From Blastomyces gilchristii SLH14081 (lineage: Eukaryota; Ascomycota; Eurotiomycetes; Onygenales; Ajellomycetaceae): DNA of 64,000 bases. How positions within the stretch are numbered: the first letter of the stretch is position 1; each line of letters opens with the position of its first letter. Under the pieces are notes generated by a model. It was not told the DNA's origin, did not search any database, and was given only the letters and a program-made list of their open reading frames with translations. Shown in pieces: positions 25,575 through 39,672 of this stretch. The stretch covers positions 2,611,893 to 2,675,892 of the forward strand of contig NW_003101681.1 of assembly GCF_000003855.2 (NCBI RefSeq), in the 5' to 3' direction. The translations under genes and the position numbers were made by a program.

Positions 25575-26274
25575 CTTATCGAACTTCTGGTCCCCGCTTT
25601 CCCTCATTATATCTCGTCCTTTCTATATATCGCGTTCTCTCGGCTCTATTTAGTCTGTTGTACTGGGTACAACACTTCTCCGCTCATACGTTTTTCTCTT
25701 TTCTTTTTTCCTGCTAGACATACAATATACATTGCATTTTGGAGAAACAAGGGGGGATTTAATATCCAAGGCCTAAAGAAGAAGAAGAAGAAAAAAAAAA
25801 AGAAACAGGAGAAAAGAGTGCTGCGCACCTTATTTCCCTTCTATACGAAAACCAACTTTTCCGCCTAATAGCAACATCGGGACATCGACCCATACATACA
25901 CGTTCATACATACCTGCGAAGGTATCCATAAACAATCAGCAAACCATTCACTCGGGCACGAAATCCAGGGACAATAGCCCATTCGCTTTGCATTGTGGGG
26001 AAGATTCCAGCAAGAACACCCGCAGCTATTAAAGAGATTCCCAAGAGGATCAAAAAAATAGCCATTCACCCAGGCGATTGAAGACCCCAACACTGTGTAT
26101 AAAGCACGATACTTCCAGGTCTTTATTCCTCACACCCCTCTAATACGTTCTCAAATCAACATCGCACCGCGAGAGCAGGGTCTGGAACCACAGAGAGCTC
26201 CACTACCTACCCCGTCCATCAACCCATCAGCGCACTGTCGAAAAAGAAACCCACCACCATCTCGAAGGAAAACC

Positions 26275-26971
26275 ATGACTATCAAAGCTCTCATCCTTGA
26301 CGGCGTCCGGAAACGCTACAGCGTCGGTTCCACAGTCGGCACGGTTGTCGGATGCTCGCTCCGCTTCCTACAGTTTGTCTTTGCCATCGCTGTCATCGGC
26401 CTGTACGCGCAGGACCTTGTCAAGCAGCGCAAGGATGGCGGTGGATATGACCCCAAATGGGTACGTTTCTCCCACCTCCCCCTTTTCCTATTTTTTTTTT
26501 TTTTCTTCGATATCATATCTAGACAAAGACATCTATCTACCTCTCTACCTAGGGGTAGATAGATTCCTCTGACCCTTTCCTCCGCTAACATGCCAAATCA
26601 AAAAAAAGACCTACGCCACCTCCCTCGGCACAATCTCCTCCCTCTCCGCCGCCGTCTACTTCACAATCCCCCTCGTCATGCCCGCCTTCTCCCTCCTGCC
26701 CACCGTCAACCTCCCCACCCTCGTCTACGACAGCATCCTCAGCATCCTCTGGCTGACCCTCTTCGGCATCTTCGGCAAACTCTACATCACCCGCGACGCG
26801 CCGGAGGGCCACGTGGATACCATCCGCATGAAGCATGCGGTCTGGGTGGATTTGGCGAATTTGGCGCTGTGGACGGCCACCGCCGCCTGGGCGGGTGTTC
26901 GGTGGTGGAAGAGTGGAAAGGGGCGGAGACGGGAGGAGAAGGAGAGTGAGAGTGAGATGGGGGAGGTGTGA
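26275..26971 (+). CDS. MARVEL-like four-span membrane protein
   Basis: Exons 26275-26460 and 26609-26971 give 182 residues. The donor is GTACGT after the PKW codons, and the acceptor follows an A-run (AAAAAAAG). Phase 0 joins DPKW to TYATSLG. Four hydrophobic segments are visible: about residues 20-45 (VVGCSLRFLQFVFAIAVIGLY), 65-87, 98-120 and 134-158. The tail is short and charged (KGRRREEKESESEMGEV). Four spans with RFLQFVFA in the first helix fit fungal MARVEL-type proteins, which act at plasma membrane or vesicle membranes. The exact role is unknown. Codons are markedly GC-rich in exon 2 compared with the flanking DNA. Confidence 0.8.
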
Positions 26972-27551
26972 GGAGGTTATTAATTGGATGCTCGCTTGTG
27001 TTTCGCTTTTGTTCTTTTGTCTTGGGTTCTTAGTTTTTTTGGAGGGGGTTCGGCTGGATTTTTGAACTGCTCTTGTTATTGTTGTTGTTACCCACTAGCT
27101 CTTTTTTATTTTATTTTTTATTTCTTAATTTTTTTTAAAAAACCTGTCCTTGATTATCTGGCATACTAAGGGCGTGGGAATTGACTAGGTAACTAGGTCT
27201 AACTACTGTCTGTATTATGTTATTTTATTATTTTCTGTTTCCCTCGCATTTCCCCCTCCCTTTTAACTACGTTCTCCCAACTGGTTATTTTCTTTTTGTT
27301 TGTATCTGGGTCTGTTATTGGACCCCTTTTTTCTCTTTTCAATTATTACCCATTTGACAGGAATCATGGGCCTATATTCTTAAAAACTTAATATGACAGA
27401 CTAGTTTTGTCTTACGAACGCTTGACTGGATGGGATGATGGATGATGGATGATGGTGCTGTCCCCCCCCCCCCTTAAAGTAGGGTCAGGTCATGCGGCGC
27501 AACATTATAAAGTGTCCTCACCCAATAAATAAAAATATCTTAATGCACACG

Positions 27552-28676
27552 AGTCTCTGTGTACAAAGACATTGCAGAGCTAAGCTCAAAACAGAAGACT
27601 CTGCAAGATTGATTTTACAGCTTATTAATAAAAGAGATAGAACTGTAACTACAGTGAAAGCATGTCTCTAAAGATGAAATAAGATTGACTTGAGAATGAG
27701 TTAAATAATGATATAGATAATTGATGAAAGACTGAAGAGAGATCTGCAGAACTGAGAAATGAATTAATTATCAAAGATAATGACTGCAGCTGTTTTCTTA
27801 ATTAAGTTAAGAATAAAGTTAATAAGAGATATTCTCTATAATATCTGATAATACAGTAAACTCTTTGAATAATAGTTTTCTTTTTATAGACTACTGTTAA
27901 TGAAGATATATCAGAACTATGAATCTCATAGTAATAAAACTTAATCTCAGATAATATATCTATTTCAATAGACTATTCACAGACTGTAAGAAATCTTACT
28001 TCTTACAGATTCTTTATCTCTATTTTCTATCTCTTATATAATTAATAGAGTTAGTAGCTTCTGACTACACTGTCTATACATAACTATATAGACTGAAGTT
28101 CATGAATACTATTTATAACTCAGCTTGAATACTATTATATATTTAACTTCTATATTTTATCTTTCTATCATGAATACTTCTAGTAGTTAATAGTATATAT
28201 TATATCAAGCTGTAAATATCTGAATAATTGTCTGTAAGCATTTATTCTTACACAGACTTAAGAGACTACTGTTAATTATATGAAGTATTAATATATCTAG
28301 AATAATAGAGAGAGTTCAGACTTATTTATCACAGAATCTGTAACTGTAGAAGAATCTGATTTCACTGTATATATTTATTTACAGTTCTACACAGTGTAAA
28401 GAGATAATCAGTGATAGAAAAGATATAATAAGAGAAGATTATAATGCCTGAGTTCTCTGAGTGTAGTATTGAAGACAGACAGCTGTAGAAGTAGTAGAAC
28501 TGTAGAATACTGTAAAGAAATAAATTAATCAAGAGACTGATTTTATAAGCAGTGAACACAGGCTTTTGACACATTATTCATTCTTGAGAATCTATGAGAG
28601 ATGATTGATCAGATGCATTATCTATTCAAGAATCTGTACAGAGTAGATGATATGATAGTGCAATGTCATGGGATTG
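27552..28676. repeat. CG-free A+T-rich block, probable RIP-mutated repeat relic
   Basis: By direct reading there is no CG dinucleotide in these 1,125 bases; one lies just before (27550) and one just after (28677). CC, GG and GC are also rare, while CT, CA and TG remain common. No frame longer than about 70 codons exists. Abrupt compositional edges fit an old transposon copy degraded by repeat-induced point mutation or CpG-directed deamination. The original element cannot be identified from the sequence. Confidence 0.7.
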
Positions 28677-29135
28677 CGCTTCACTTAATTCTACACCAAT
28701 CAGTGGGCTGTATTCGCGCCAAGAACCCCAAAAAGGAAATTCTCCACTTTTAATGACCAGGGTTTTCATCATATATTTGCTTCGCTTCGCTCCGCAAATA
28801 ATATAATGGGGTATTTTCATCACCTGCCATGCACAAATTCTATGGTATTTCTATCGTGTTTAAATAATATAATATAGTAGGGATGAAGCTGGAGGAAGGA
28901 AGGGCTCAGGCTGCTGCTATCTCCCCGTATTTAAGCCGCCACACCACCACACAACCAGCCAGCCATCCAGCTAGCAAGCCAGTGCAAGGAAACGACAGGA
29001 ACGGTTAGAGTAAAATGCCTAGGAGGACTGAAGTAGTAGGTAGGGACGGGTAGAATGGAATCGACGGAGGTCAGGCGCTCTTTTATAATTATGTTATTAT
29101 ATTATAATCTCGTTCTATGAAAAGCTCTTTTTTTC

Positions 29136-29224
29136 TTTTTTTTTTTTTTTTTTTTTTTTTTTGTCTTTCCAGTTTGGTGAAGAGATTGAGTAGGGTATAT
29201 TATATATATATATATATATATATA
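29136..29224. repeat. Poly(T) tract and (TA)n microsatellite
   Basis: A T-run at 29136-29162 is followed after 33 bases by a TA run at 29196-29224. Confidence 0.85.
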
Positions 29225-29773
29225 CGCTAATTATATGATTATGATGAAAATTGTAAGGAATAGGTCATCTACGCAGTGCCCAGGTTCCCTCCCTCCCTCC
29301 CTAGTAAGTAAGTAAGCTGAGCGAAGATATCAGGGATTGAGGGGCAGATAGATCTGATCTGCATCATCCCCTGCTTGCTTCGATTGGAGGTTGCCTTTTT
29401 TTTTTTTCCCCTCCTTTGCTGCGTTCAGGGGTTTATCGGTGGCGTGCGTCGAGGCCGGCTAGCTAGATAGATAGATAGGCGAGCTGGAATGATTGGAATC
29501 CTGGCCGGCTGCGAGGTTTGGTTGTGTCTAATCCGCATATTTTTCTCTCGGGGTCGAAGGCGAGGGGTTGTTTTCATTTTTATTCGAAACTTGAGGAGAG
29601 GGGGAGGGAGGGAGGGGGGGGGAGGTAGGTATGGATGACTTTTTCATTCGTCGCCGCTGCGCACCCCCAATTACCCCCTTCACCCCGCCGGTATTTCACA
29701 CTCGTTTCCCCTGTTTCTGCATCGTCGCACTCAACTTCCTCTCCCGCTCGATCATCTCGCTTAACTGACTCTG

Positions 29774-31634
29774 CTACTGACCCAGCGATGGTCTGCTGGA
29801 TGCAGGCACGCCGTGCTGATGCGGCGGCTGCGCCTGTGATGTGGATGGCGAAATTGAATTCGCGGGGTCATCATCGCTGTCGATATCCTCCCACTCCCCG
29901 TCCTCGTCGTCCTCTTTCTGGACATAATCAACCACGACTGCTTTGGTACCGGCACCATTGTTCCGGAACGGATGTTGCTTCTGTGCGGAGGAATGGCCTC
30001 CTCTTCCTTCCTTAACCTTTCCCCGGCCTCTAACCGCTTGGACACCCATAACCGGCCCTACGTCGCCTGATGATTGAAGCTTCCGAGAGCGCACGGTGTC
30101 CGGGTTTCCCGAGACGACGGTTGTAGCGCTTGCCTTGATATCGGCTTGTGTTAGCAATGAGCTGCCTAGGTTAGTGAACGACGGGTTGCGCGACTCCTGT
30201 AGCCGTTTTTCAACAAATCGGGAACGGAAATCCTTTTCTACGAGGGAGACTTTGGATGGTTGCGTCGGTTGCGAGGTCGGGGAGCTATTGCTCCGCTTCT
30301 GTTGTTGCGCATGCTGCTCGTGGATAGGGTTGGCTGCTATAGCAGCAGCAGGATGTGACGTGGGGTTTGAGGTTGGGCCTGGTCGTTGCATTGCTGGGCC
30401 TAGCCAGGGGTATGGCCTTGAGTTGGGGGTAGGGGTGGGGCTTATGGAGATTGCGGATTCTAGAGATATAGCAGGCATTTTGTAATTAGTATGATATCTA
30501 GGGTTGGGCCTGTATAAATAGTTTCTGTAAAGCAGAGATTAAGAGGGAGAAAAGTAAAAGTTTCTCCCACCGTTGGGTATGGGATATATCTGCCGTCTAG
30601 GTGCTGATGGGCCATACAGGTCGGGTGAAGCTCTGGTTTCCCCGGAGGATGCGGGGGTAGGCGAATGTCTTGTAGGTGGGGGATCCAAAGGTGGCTGAGA
30701 GATATTTTTCCGCATTGGCACCGGCTCCGGTTCCATAGAAGTTATATTTGATGCAAAAGTCGCCTTTTTCCTTCGTGGCTTCTCCGACACGGATTCTCCC
30801 AGAGGGTCTTCGAAAACCGCAGTCGGTGATATGGACAGAGATGTATTGCTTCCCGTGAAACGATCAGTGGCACCGGCCGTAGAAACTCCGGGAAGCCTCT
30901 GGGCATCGTTGGAAGCCTGTCGCGGCTTCTTTAAGATAGAAGGTAGTAATGGCGCCCGAGTTGCATTTACCGAAGGTTTTCGGGATACATTTGGAGTACT
31001 TTTGCAACTAGTTCCCGTTGGGAGCTTCTGCGGCTGGGCGCTCGAAGTAGATGGAACCGCGCGCCGTCTTGATTGGATCCGCGGTATCGAGGGTGAGATC
31101 TAATAATAATATCTATCAGAACGAGATCTCCCTTAAATTCATCTAGCCATGTGGATGAATGTACTTCTCTTAACCCGCCTGGACCCATTCTGGTGATGCT
31201 CTCTCCTTCAGAAATATGGAGGAAGAGGCCGGCTAATGTAGTACCTTGTATAGTACGTAGAATGACATTGTTGCTCCATATTCTCCAGAATAGATTTTCC
31301 AATCGCCTTCCTTCATCTGCTTTCATCGTAGACCTGTTTGTGGTGTAGACTACATTGAAAAAAAATGTTAGAATATATATATATACAAGAGCTTGCTGTC
31401 TTCTGCCATTGTTTATTCGCGGATTGCTTTTTCTCATTGTGTCTTAAACCAAAACATAAATATCTTCTTTGCTTTGTGGTGGTTTTCTTTCGAGAGCATA
31501 GACAAGGGGAAGTAAGTATCCTTACCTCGCCATAGTTTTGCAAGATCCTCAGCATCCACACCGCCAAAGCTCTCGATTTCGGAACTAATGCGCTCGGAGT
31601 GTAAGACGATGCCTTTAGGCAAAGCTTCTGTCAT
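29774..31634 (-). CDS. Protein with N-terminal AreA GATA-like domain
   Basis: Proposed exons: 31634-31526, 31349-31165, 31099-30618 and 30524-29774, about 508 residues. Residues about 33-61 read KLWRVYTT, then EGRRLENLFWRIW. This is the signature of the short 'nitrogen regulatory protein areA GATA-like' domain (formerly DUF1752), which lies outside the zinc finger in AreA and also occurs in many proteins without one. No GATA zinc finger is present here. Later blocks are Ser/Pro-rich and include PSILKKPRQAS, RRKKATFASN, VEKDFRSRFVEKRLQE, which I recall as conserved in relatives, and an acidic EDDEDGEWEDIDSDDDP. The first two joins are clear. The third is uncertain: the GTATGG donor at 30617 was chosen because it is the only one keeping phase with an acceptor near 30525 and avoiding the TAA at 30539. 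Confidence 0.75.
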
Positions 31635-33162
31635 TGTAACTAGCCACTAAGAAGACAAAACCCGCCAAAACAGATTCGCAAAATCCACTTCTTTTCGGAT
31701 TGACAGCCTTGGAGCTGAACTCTCTTCATCGAAAGAGGAATAGGCAAAATAAAACGAGCCGTCACAGCACACAAACACGGAAAAGAGAGCAGTAAGTAAA
31801 GGAAGAAGAAGAAAAAAGAAAGAAAGAAAAGTTAAGTGAGCAAAGAGGAAGAAATAAAATAAAGTAAAGTAAAATAAAATAAAATAAAACAGAAAATCTC
31901 AACAACAGACGGGGAGAGCGGGATAATCGCCACTGGTCAGCTGAGCCTCATGGTTCAGCAAGGGCACTAGGCGATGGAGGCAAAGCATTCCACAGCCGGG
32001 CACATGCAACGGTCCAATCTGTAAGGCGTGGACGACACAGACGTGGGAACAGGCAGCATACGGTCACATCCGGTCACACAGGGGCGAGGAGAGGAGGAAA
32101 AATCAAAGGGAGTTGGAGTGGACAGAGAAACAGCTCGGCGTAGGAGGTGTTTGGGGATAAATAGGTAGGGAATCCGATTGGCTTCACGTGAGCCTGTCCA
32201 GGTGACCGCGTGGAAGGGGCGCCTTTTGCAGGGACTTATGAGATAGAGAGATGGGATAGAGACAGAGAGAGAGAGAGAGGACAGAGAGAGAGAGAGACCT
32301 AGCTAAAAGGTTAGACAAAGGAACAAAAAAGACATGCGTGTTTGTTGTTGGAGTTATGGAAGATGAAGAGACAATGTGATTTGTTTATTATTATTATTAT
32401 TTTTTTTTTTTTTTTTATCGCAGTTGTCGGTGAGCTTCGATCTCCTGGCGAGCACACTTTCACTGAGCGGAGCCGGGAGGACCGACCCCAGCAACGAACG
32501 ACCTTGGAACCTAGCGGAGATCAGAGATGAATGAGCGGTAAGCTGAAACAAAGAGCGCCAGATCAGATCAGACCATCAAGTGGCAAAGTAGTTAGCGGTA
32601 GAGAGCGAGCGGGAATGGCGAATATTAGCCTGGGGGGGGGGGAGAAGATGAAAGAAGATGAAGACAAGGTGAGGTGAGGGCGGGCGGAAGAGTCGAGGAG
32701 TCGAGATCGAAATCAATAATAATAATACGGCCCAAGCTAGCAGCTAGTGAGCTATGTAGTGATGTATTTATTTATGTAGGTATTTATTAGTTGGCGGGTC
32801 ATGTGGCCTGGTGGCAGCGGGCGAGCAAGCAACAATAATAATAAACAATACGGGACGAGTCAATCATCAATCATCAATCAATCAATACTGTAATAAGAGA
32901 ACGCCGGACGATGGCAAAGGACTCTCACGGGGGATAATAACGATAACATGCAGGAAAAGAAACATGGCTACCTTAGTTCTATGTCTAATCCAAGCATCAA
33001 AGGGGCAAATAATCTGGGGAAATGGCGTTATTATTGTGTTGGGATCTCTTCCCTGTGTTTTGTATCACTGACATAATAACTACGGATTAATTACACCCGG
33101 GTGTGAGGCCGATGATGATGGTCAGTAGCATCTTAACCAATGAAAGTCATGGTTTAGTTATC

Positions 33163-33163
<1 letters not shown>

Positions 33164-33202
<39 letters not shown>
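33164..33202. repeat. Poly(A) tract, 39 bases
   Basis: A pure A run in intergenic DNA. Confidence 0.9.
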
Positions 33203-33207
<5 letters not shown>

Positions 33208-33971
33208 CAATCTTGCTTGGTCCTCTTTTGTTTTCCTCCCTGGGCGAAGTGTGCTCAACATCTTGCTCTTTCATCCGGGGGATCCGGGGATCCATAATTA
33301 TTAGTTATATGTAAATCGACGGGAGCAACGGCTGCTGGAGACCTAGGTGGATCCGATTAAGCAGTCTGGACTCTAGAGTGAGTGAGTCTAGAAGGAAACC
33401 AGCAGGACGACGCCTCCGCAAGTGCTGTGTCTCTGTGTGTGTGTGTGTGTCTTCGTCGCTTAGCAGCGTAGGTAGTTAAAATAACGTACTGGTTATGCAG
33501 AATTTTCCACGTTGCTTCTAGAACAAACACTCACCTCCCCTGTCCGTTTGTTGTTTCAGTCAGTCAGACCGCTGGTTGGGGGGGGGGAGACACGCCGTAA
33601 GAAAAATAGAGGAGGCTTGATTACTCTTGCGTGGTAGTTAGCTAACTGGTGAACCATTACGGAGTAATCCTGGGCGTTGACATCCATAGAAGGTGGCGAG
33701 AAGAGTCAATGAGGAGATAGATATAGGCCATGGCAACTCACTCAAGCAATGCCCTATTCCTCCTATCTCCTGGTGGTGACCTCTCCTGTCCGCCAGATCT
33801 CTCAAATTCCCGCTTTAGGTCCGGAATTCAGTTCTCTAATAACTACCTCTCTCGCCTTTTATGTACTCCGTAGTAACTTATGGATGGAAGATCGTGAAAC
33901 GAAGAGAGATGTAAAATAGCTGCCATTGTTATTTCCGGGGCAGGCAGCGGGCGTAACCCATTATTATTGAT

Positions 33972-34003
33972 GTTCTTGTTGTTGTTCTTGTTGTTGTTGT
34001 TGC

Positions 34004-34036
<33 letters not shown>
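33972..34036. repeat. (TTG)n microsatellite
   Basis: About 65 bases of TTG units with three CTT/CTG interruptions. Confidence 0.9.
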
Positions 34037-34448
34037 AACTCCGTCTCCTTTCCGTGGTACGCATAAATACGGGGTTAGTAATTTCCCAAGGTTCAGTCAG
34101 ACCTTGCTGGCCCTTTGCACCCAACCAACCACGATCGATCTGTGCTGAGTCGACAGAGGTTAACTACATCTTTTGCCCCTGACGGAAAACCTAGGCCTCT
34201 TATTAGAAAGAGTGCAGCATTTTAAACCCTCCATTCCAATCCCCCAAGATACTAACTTACTGGATTAGCCCGTCCGGCGCTGCCGAATAAGCTGTCCCCG
34301 TAACTTGTCATCCACATAAGGATAGTAGGAGTAATGCATCACTGACCCCCCCCATCCCGTGGGTTGGAGGATGCATCGGCAAGATAAGCTTAAACTCTAA
34401 GTTATCGATTGAGTGGATCCGGACCGTCCCGCTGCGCTTCCCGCAGTT

Positions 34449-34450
34449 TT

Positions 34451-34501
<51 letters not shown>

Positions 34502-34515
34502 TATATATATATATA
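34449..34515. repeat. (TTTA)n followed by (AT)n
   Basis: About 13 TTTA units (34449-34501) pass directly into an AT dinucleotide run (34501-34515). Confidence 0.9.
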
Positions 34516-34846
34516 TTTTTGACAAACGGCGAAAAAGAGCATCATTCTATCGACTGCACATCAGTTGGTCAAGTCGTCATTATTCTACCCTCCCTACTCC
34601 GTACATAGACCCAAGCTACGGCTTGAGAGGAGGTTGAATCTTCAAGGCACTGTCCGTTGCTTCCCTGAGTAGACTCCATCTCCTCCTCCTCCCCCTTCTC
34701 CCAAGCAACTGGATTTCCTGTTTCTACTAGTTAACCGTAGTCTTGGTGTGAGAGAACTATGTGTATGTACACAGCATATCTCCTGTATTTAACCCCATTC
34801 AAACTCTGTTAAAGTCATATACCAACTGGCAAGTACAGAACAGTTA

Positions 34847-34849
<3 letters not shown>

Positions 34850-34880
<31 letters not shown>
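34850..34880. repeat. Poly(A) tract, 31 bases
   Basis: A pure A run in intergenic DNA. Confidence 0.9.
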
Positions 34881-34883
<3 letters not shown>

Positions 34884-35167
34884 AGTACAGAAAATATTGA
34901 TCTCGTCTAGATCCCCGCTAAATGCCTCGGCACAGTGGGGCCCCCGGTGGGGTTGCCACGACGCCAAGCATTTAAACATTTGCGATGGAGATATAAATTT
35001 ATTTGGCTCATTCCTGTTTGTTTGTTTTTTTTATTTTTTTTTATTTTTTATTTATTTTTAACAGAAAGCCAAGGCAGGCTGTGCAGCATGGAGGAATAAT
35101 AATAGGATACAAACAAAGCCAGCAAAAAGAGACCAGGCGGGAATTCCAACCCACTCTCCACCCATTG

Positions 35168-35199
35168 CACGTGGCACGTCCGGCACGTCCGGCACGTCC
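35168..35199. promoter_or_regulatory. Tandem CACGT cluster
   Basis: A CACGTG palindrome at 35168-35173 is followed by three contiguous copies of GGCACGTCC (35173-35199). Four CACGT cores fall within 32 bases. CACGTG is the usual bHLH site; use here is inference. Confidence 0.4.
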
Positions 35200-35769
35200 A
35201 GAGACATGGAATAATGTCGAAATGGGAATTGTATCTCCCCTCTCGACAGGACCCTACCTGCCTGCCTGCCTGCCTGCCTGCCTGTGATGGATCGAGACGG
35301 TCGGAGAGAAGAAGATGTTCGAGTCGAGAGGGAAAATCGAAGGGGGGTCAAGGCCAGCCAGCCCAGGGAAACCACTATTCTGTAAACCCCCCCCCCCGGC
35401 CCCCGCCCAACCTTGGTCCCATCCCACCCACCCATACCATACCTCACACTCGAGATAAATAAATACATGTATGTATGGATGTATGTATGGATGTATGTAT
35501 GGATGGATGTGTGCTTCTATCCCCCACTGTCAATTGCTGTTGTTGTTGTTGCTGTTGTTGTTGTTTTCAAGGGGGCAGCCAGGGTATGGAAAAAATTGGG
35601 TGGTGGAGAATAAGGACTTTTATTATTATCCAGTTTTCAGATTCATAGGAATAGGTGTGATATATATATATGTGTGTATGTATACCCGCTCCACTGCCTT
35701 GTCGCGCGTGGCCTGCTGCTGTATTACTTCGGATCGATGGGGTTGAAAACACGCGGCAACATATAGGTG

Positions 35770-35776
35770 TGAGAGA

Positions 35777-35820
<44 letters not shown>
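35770..35820. repeat. (GA)n microsatellite
   Basis: About 50 bases of GA repeat with one GGG interruption. Confidence 0.9.
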
Positions 35821-36254
35821 AAGAGAGAGCGTGGATGGGAATGTTAGCAATGTTATCAAGGAGAACAAACATGCAGCTATAATACATAATGAATAAAGCA
35901 ACGGTGGTGATAGATCAATGAGAAAGTACTAATAATATATAGAAATAGTAAAATAGTTAAACAAATACCCGCCGAGAAAAAGTTCATGGAGAGGACAATA
36001 AAAAAAGATAAAAAGATAAAAAAGATAAAATGGAGCAAATGGTCTAGGGAAACTCGGAGCAGGCGAAAACAAGCAAGCCAATGAACATACGCGTGCAAAG
36101 AAAAAAACACATAACAATATTAAATAATTGACATCGATGTTCCCCACGCGAAGATAAAACTATAGGGGCAAGCAAGTGGGAAGAGAAAGAAAAATACACG
36201 AAGGGTTTGGCTGATGAAGAAGAAAGTCCCAAAAATTAATTTCCTTCTCCTTTT

Positions 36255-37795
<1,541 letters not shown>

Positions 37796-39631
37796 AGTAG
37801 CTTTTGCTTGTGTACTGCTTCTGGTGTGGACTTTTTTTTTTTTTTTTTTTTCCTTTCCAAAGGGGGTAGGTATCTGCATGTGGATATATGTCAGTAATGG
37901 GAATGCAGGGCAAATTGGGGGAGATATTGATAGGAATGAATAATTGAATAAGATTCAAGTGGTCGGGATATATATGTTGGCGAGAATTTGGAATTGGTAC
38001 ATAAATGCTTCTGTTGCTCATTGGTATCGAGGGATTGAGACAAAAAGACTCACCAGATCAAATTCTGTGTAGTGGTTTAATTTAACGTCTCAGGTACGGT
38101 ATCACGCAACACGATCAGACAATTCAGTTTGATAATAGAGGGAATATAGAGCCGTATCAGGGATGGACAGATAAATTTTTGCAGTGATAAAACCGACCAG
38201 CTGGCAAAAAGCGGAATTTCAAAAAGATGGGGAAAAAAATAAAATAAAATAAAATAAAAGATTGGATCAAAGCCAGGAAAACGAGCGTTGTTCGATCGAA
38301 AGAACAAAAATCGAACAAATTTTTTTTTATCTAATATCAAGATGGATGTGAAGGATTCTCGCCGCGGCCAACATTGCTTGAAAAGGTAAGGGAAGGGGAA
38401 GAAGGGGAGGGAAGAAGAAAAATCTGAATTTATTTTGAGCCAACACACCAGGCAATTAATTGGAAGCTCTCTCTGGCAATAAAACCGCGACTGATCGCTG
38501 GCCACTGGGGGTCAGATGACGGCTCAACTCCAACTATCGTGACTTTTTTTTCCCCCTTTTTCTGCCAGGCGTCGTCGCAGATCAGAACTTCCAAGGGGAA
38601 GACGCGCGGGCAACGGTTGGGCTGGACCCGGGTCTAGGCTCTGGCAAGGCGGTGAACACTGGACAGCAACCACCAGAAGGCCGCCACTAACGGTCGCTAC
38701 GGCGGCTGCAGACTACAGCAGTCGTGGGCCTGGTCCCAGCGGTTCTGGCTAACCTTTTAGGCTCTTGGCTGGGGGGGGGGGCGTTGGGCGTTGGACGTTG
38801 GGGCCCTGGTTTGGGGGGGGAGCATTAGGGCACTGGGACTTACGCAGTAGTCTGGGGCACTGGTAGCACTGGGAGGGTCACCAGGGCCACCACCAGGGCC
38901 ACCCCGGTCCAGGGAGCTTGGGTGGGGAGCTATGGTGGGTGGTTCGGCGGCGAGATGCCCCCCAAGAGATCGGCTGAAGAGTCAGATGAGTAGCTGATTT
39001 TTTTTTATTATTTATCTTCATCACTTCGACCCATGCAGTAGAGTAGTCGCCGCTATCAATCTATCCTCCATACCCAGTCGTAATGCCAAATGCAGGGGAG
39101 GTAATCATATTTGCAAGCTCCATATAAAAAATCTCTGAAACTCAACCTTCAATCTGAATACAATATGGAGACCTTTCAGGAAAAAAAGTAAAAATAAAAA
39201 TAAAAATAAAAATAACCCCACCCCACCCCACCCTCGAAGGAGAAAATATATAATGTAAATTCCCTCAGTTTCCCATAATTTTAACATTTCTCTTTCAAGA
39301 TTCATACAACTCAAATATATCGAAGTAACAAAGTTTCAACCATGCGACGCCGGGTGATTGCTGCCGACAAGGCCGAGAATAAACGAAAGCATTCTCCAGT
39401 AACTAGTGACTGGACACAAAATCTTTTTTTTTTTTTTAGTTTTTAATTTAATTTATACTTTCTTTCTCTCTACTGCGTATATCTACATACATGCGATCTA
39501 ATAATAACGATGATAGGATATTAATCCAAAAACATTCCTATATCCTATATACACATAGAAAAAGAAAAAAAAAGAAAAATCATATAAAAGGGCAGAACAG
39601 GCGAGTGATGGGAATCCTTTTTAGCAACGCG

Positions 39632-39672
<41 letters not shown>

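Larger units (their letters stand above)
22765..26274. other. Intergenic region, no gene supported
   Basis: 3.5 kb between two plus-strand genes. The first kilobase is a pyrimidine-rich 3' flank. It then holds a T-run (23830-23861), a GGGTTGGGTC tandem that makes a G-quadruplex motif (24106-24135), an AAGC tandem (24349-24372), an ATC tandem (24914-24940) and a TC tract (25543-25570). The apparent frame at 25206-25868 is only these tracts translated. The last 200 bases are the likely leader of the MARVEL-like gene. Confidence 0.5.
26972..29773. other. Intergenic region containing a CG-free A+T block
   Basis: 2.8 kb between the convergent MARVEL-like gene and the GATA-like-domain gene. A C-run lies at 27461-27473. 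The block at about 27540-28680 is a mutated repeat-like relic, listed separately. From 28680 to 29770 the composition returns to normal, with poly(T) at 29136-29162 and a TA run at 29196-29224. No gene is supported. Confidence 0.55.
31635..36254. other. 4.6-kb intergenic region rich in simple repeats
   Basis: The longest gene-free stretch in the window. It is upstream of the GATA-like-domain gene and downstream of the dehydrogenase gene, so its left part should hold an extended promoter. It contains A-runs (33164-33202, 34850-34880), GT, TTG, TTTA, TGCC, ATGT/ATGG and GA repeats, three TACTCCGTA-type 9-mers and a tandem CACGT cluster (35168-35199). No coding frame is supported; the apparent ones follow the repeats. 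Confidence 0.55.

Noticed and set aside
25206..25868. 220-codon plus-strand frame
   Set aside because: It is mostly translation of TTAT, T-run, CT-repeat and AAG-repeat DNA.
30525..30570. GATA-like-domain gene intron starting at the GTGGGA donor (30570)
   Set aside because: Its length to either acceptor is not a multiple of three, so the downstream conserved segment would be out of frame.
34449..34515. CRISPR-like or satellite array
   Set aside because: It is a plain TTTA microsatellite without spacers. CRISPR arrays are not expected in a fungal nuclear genome.
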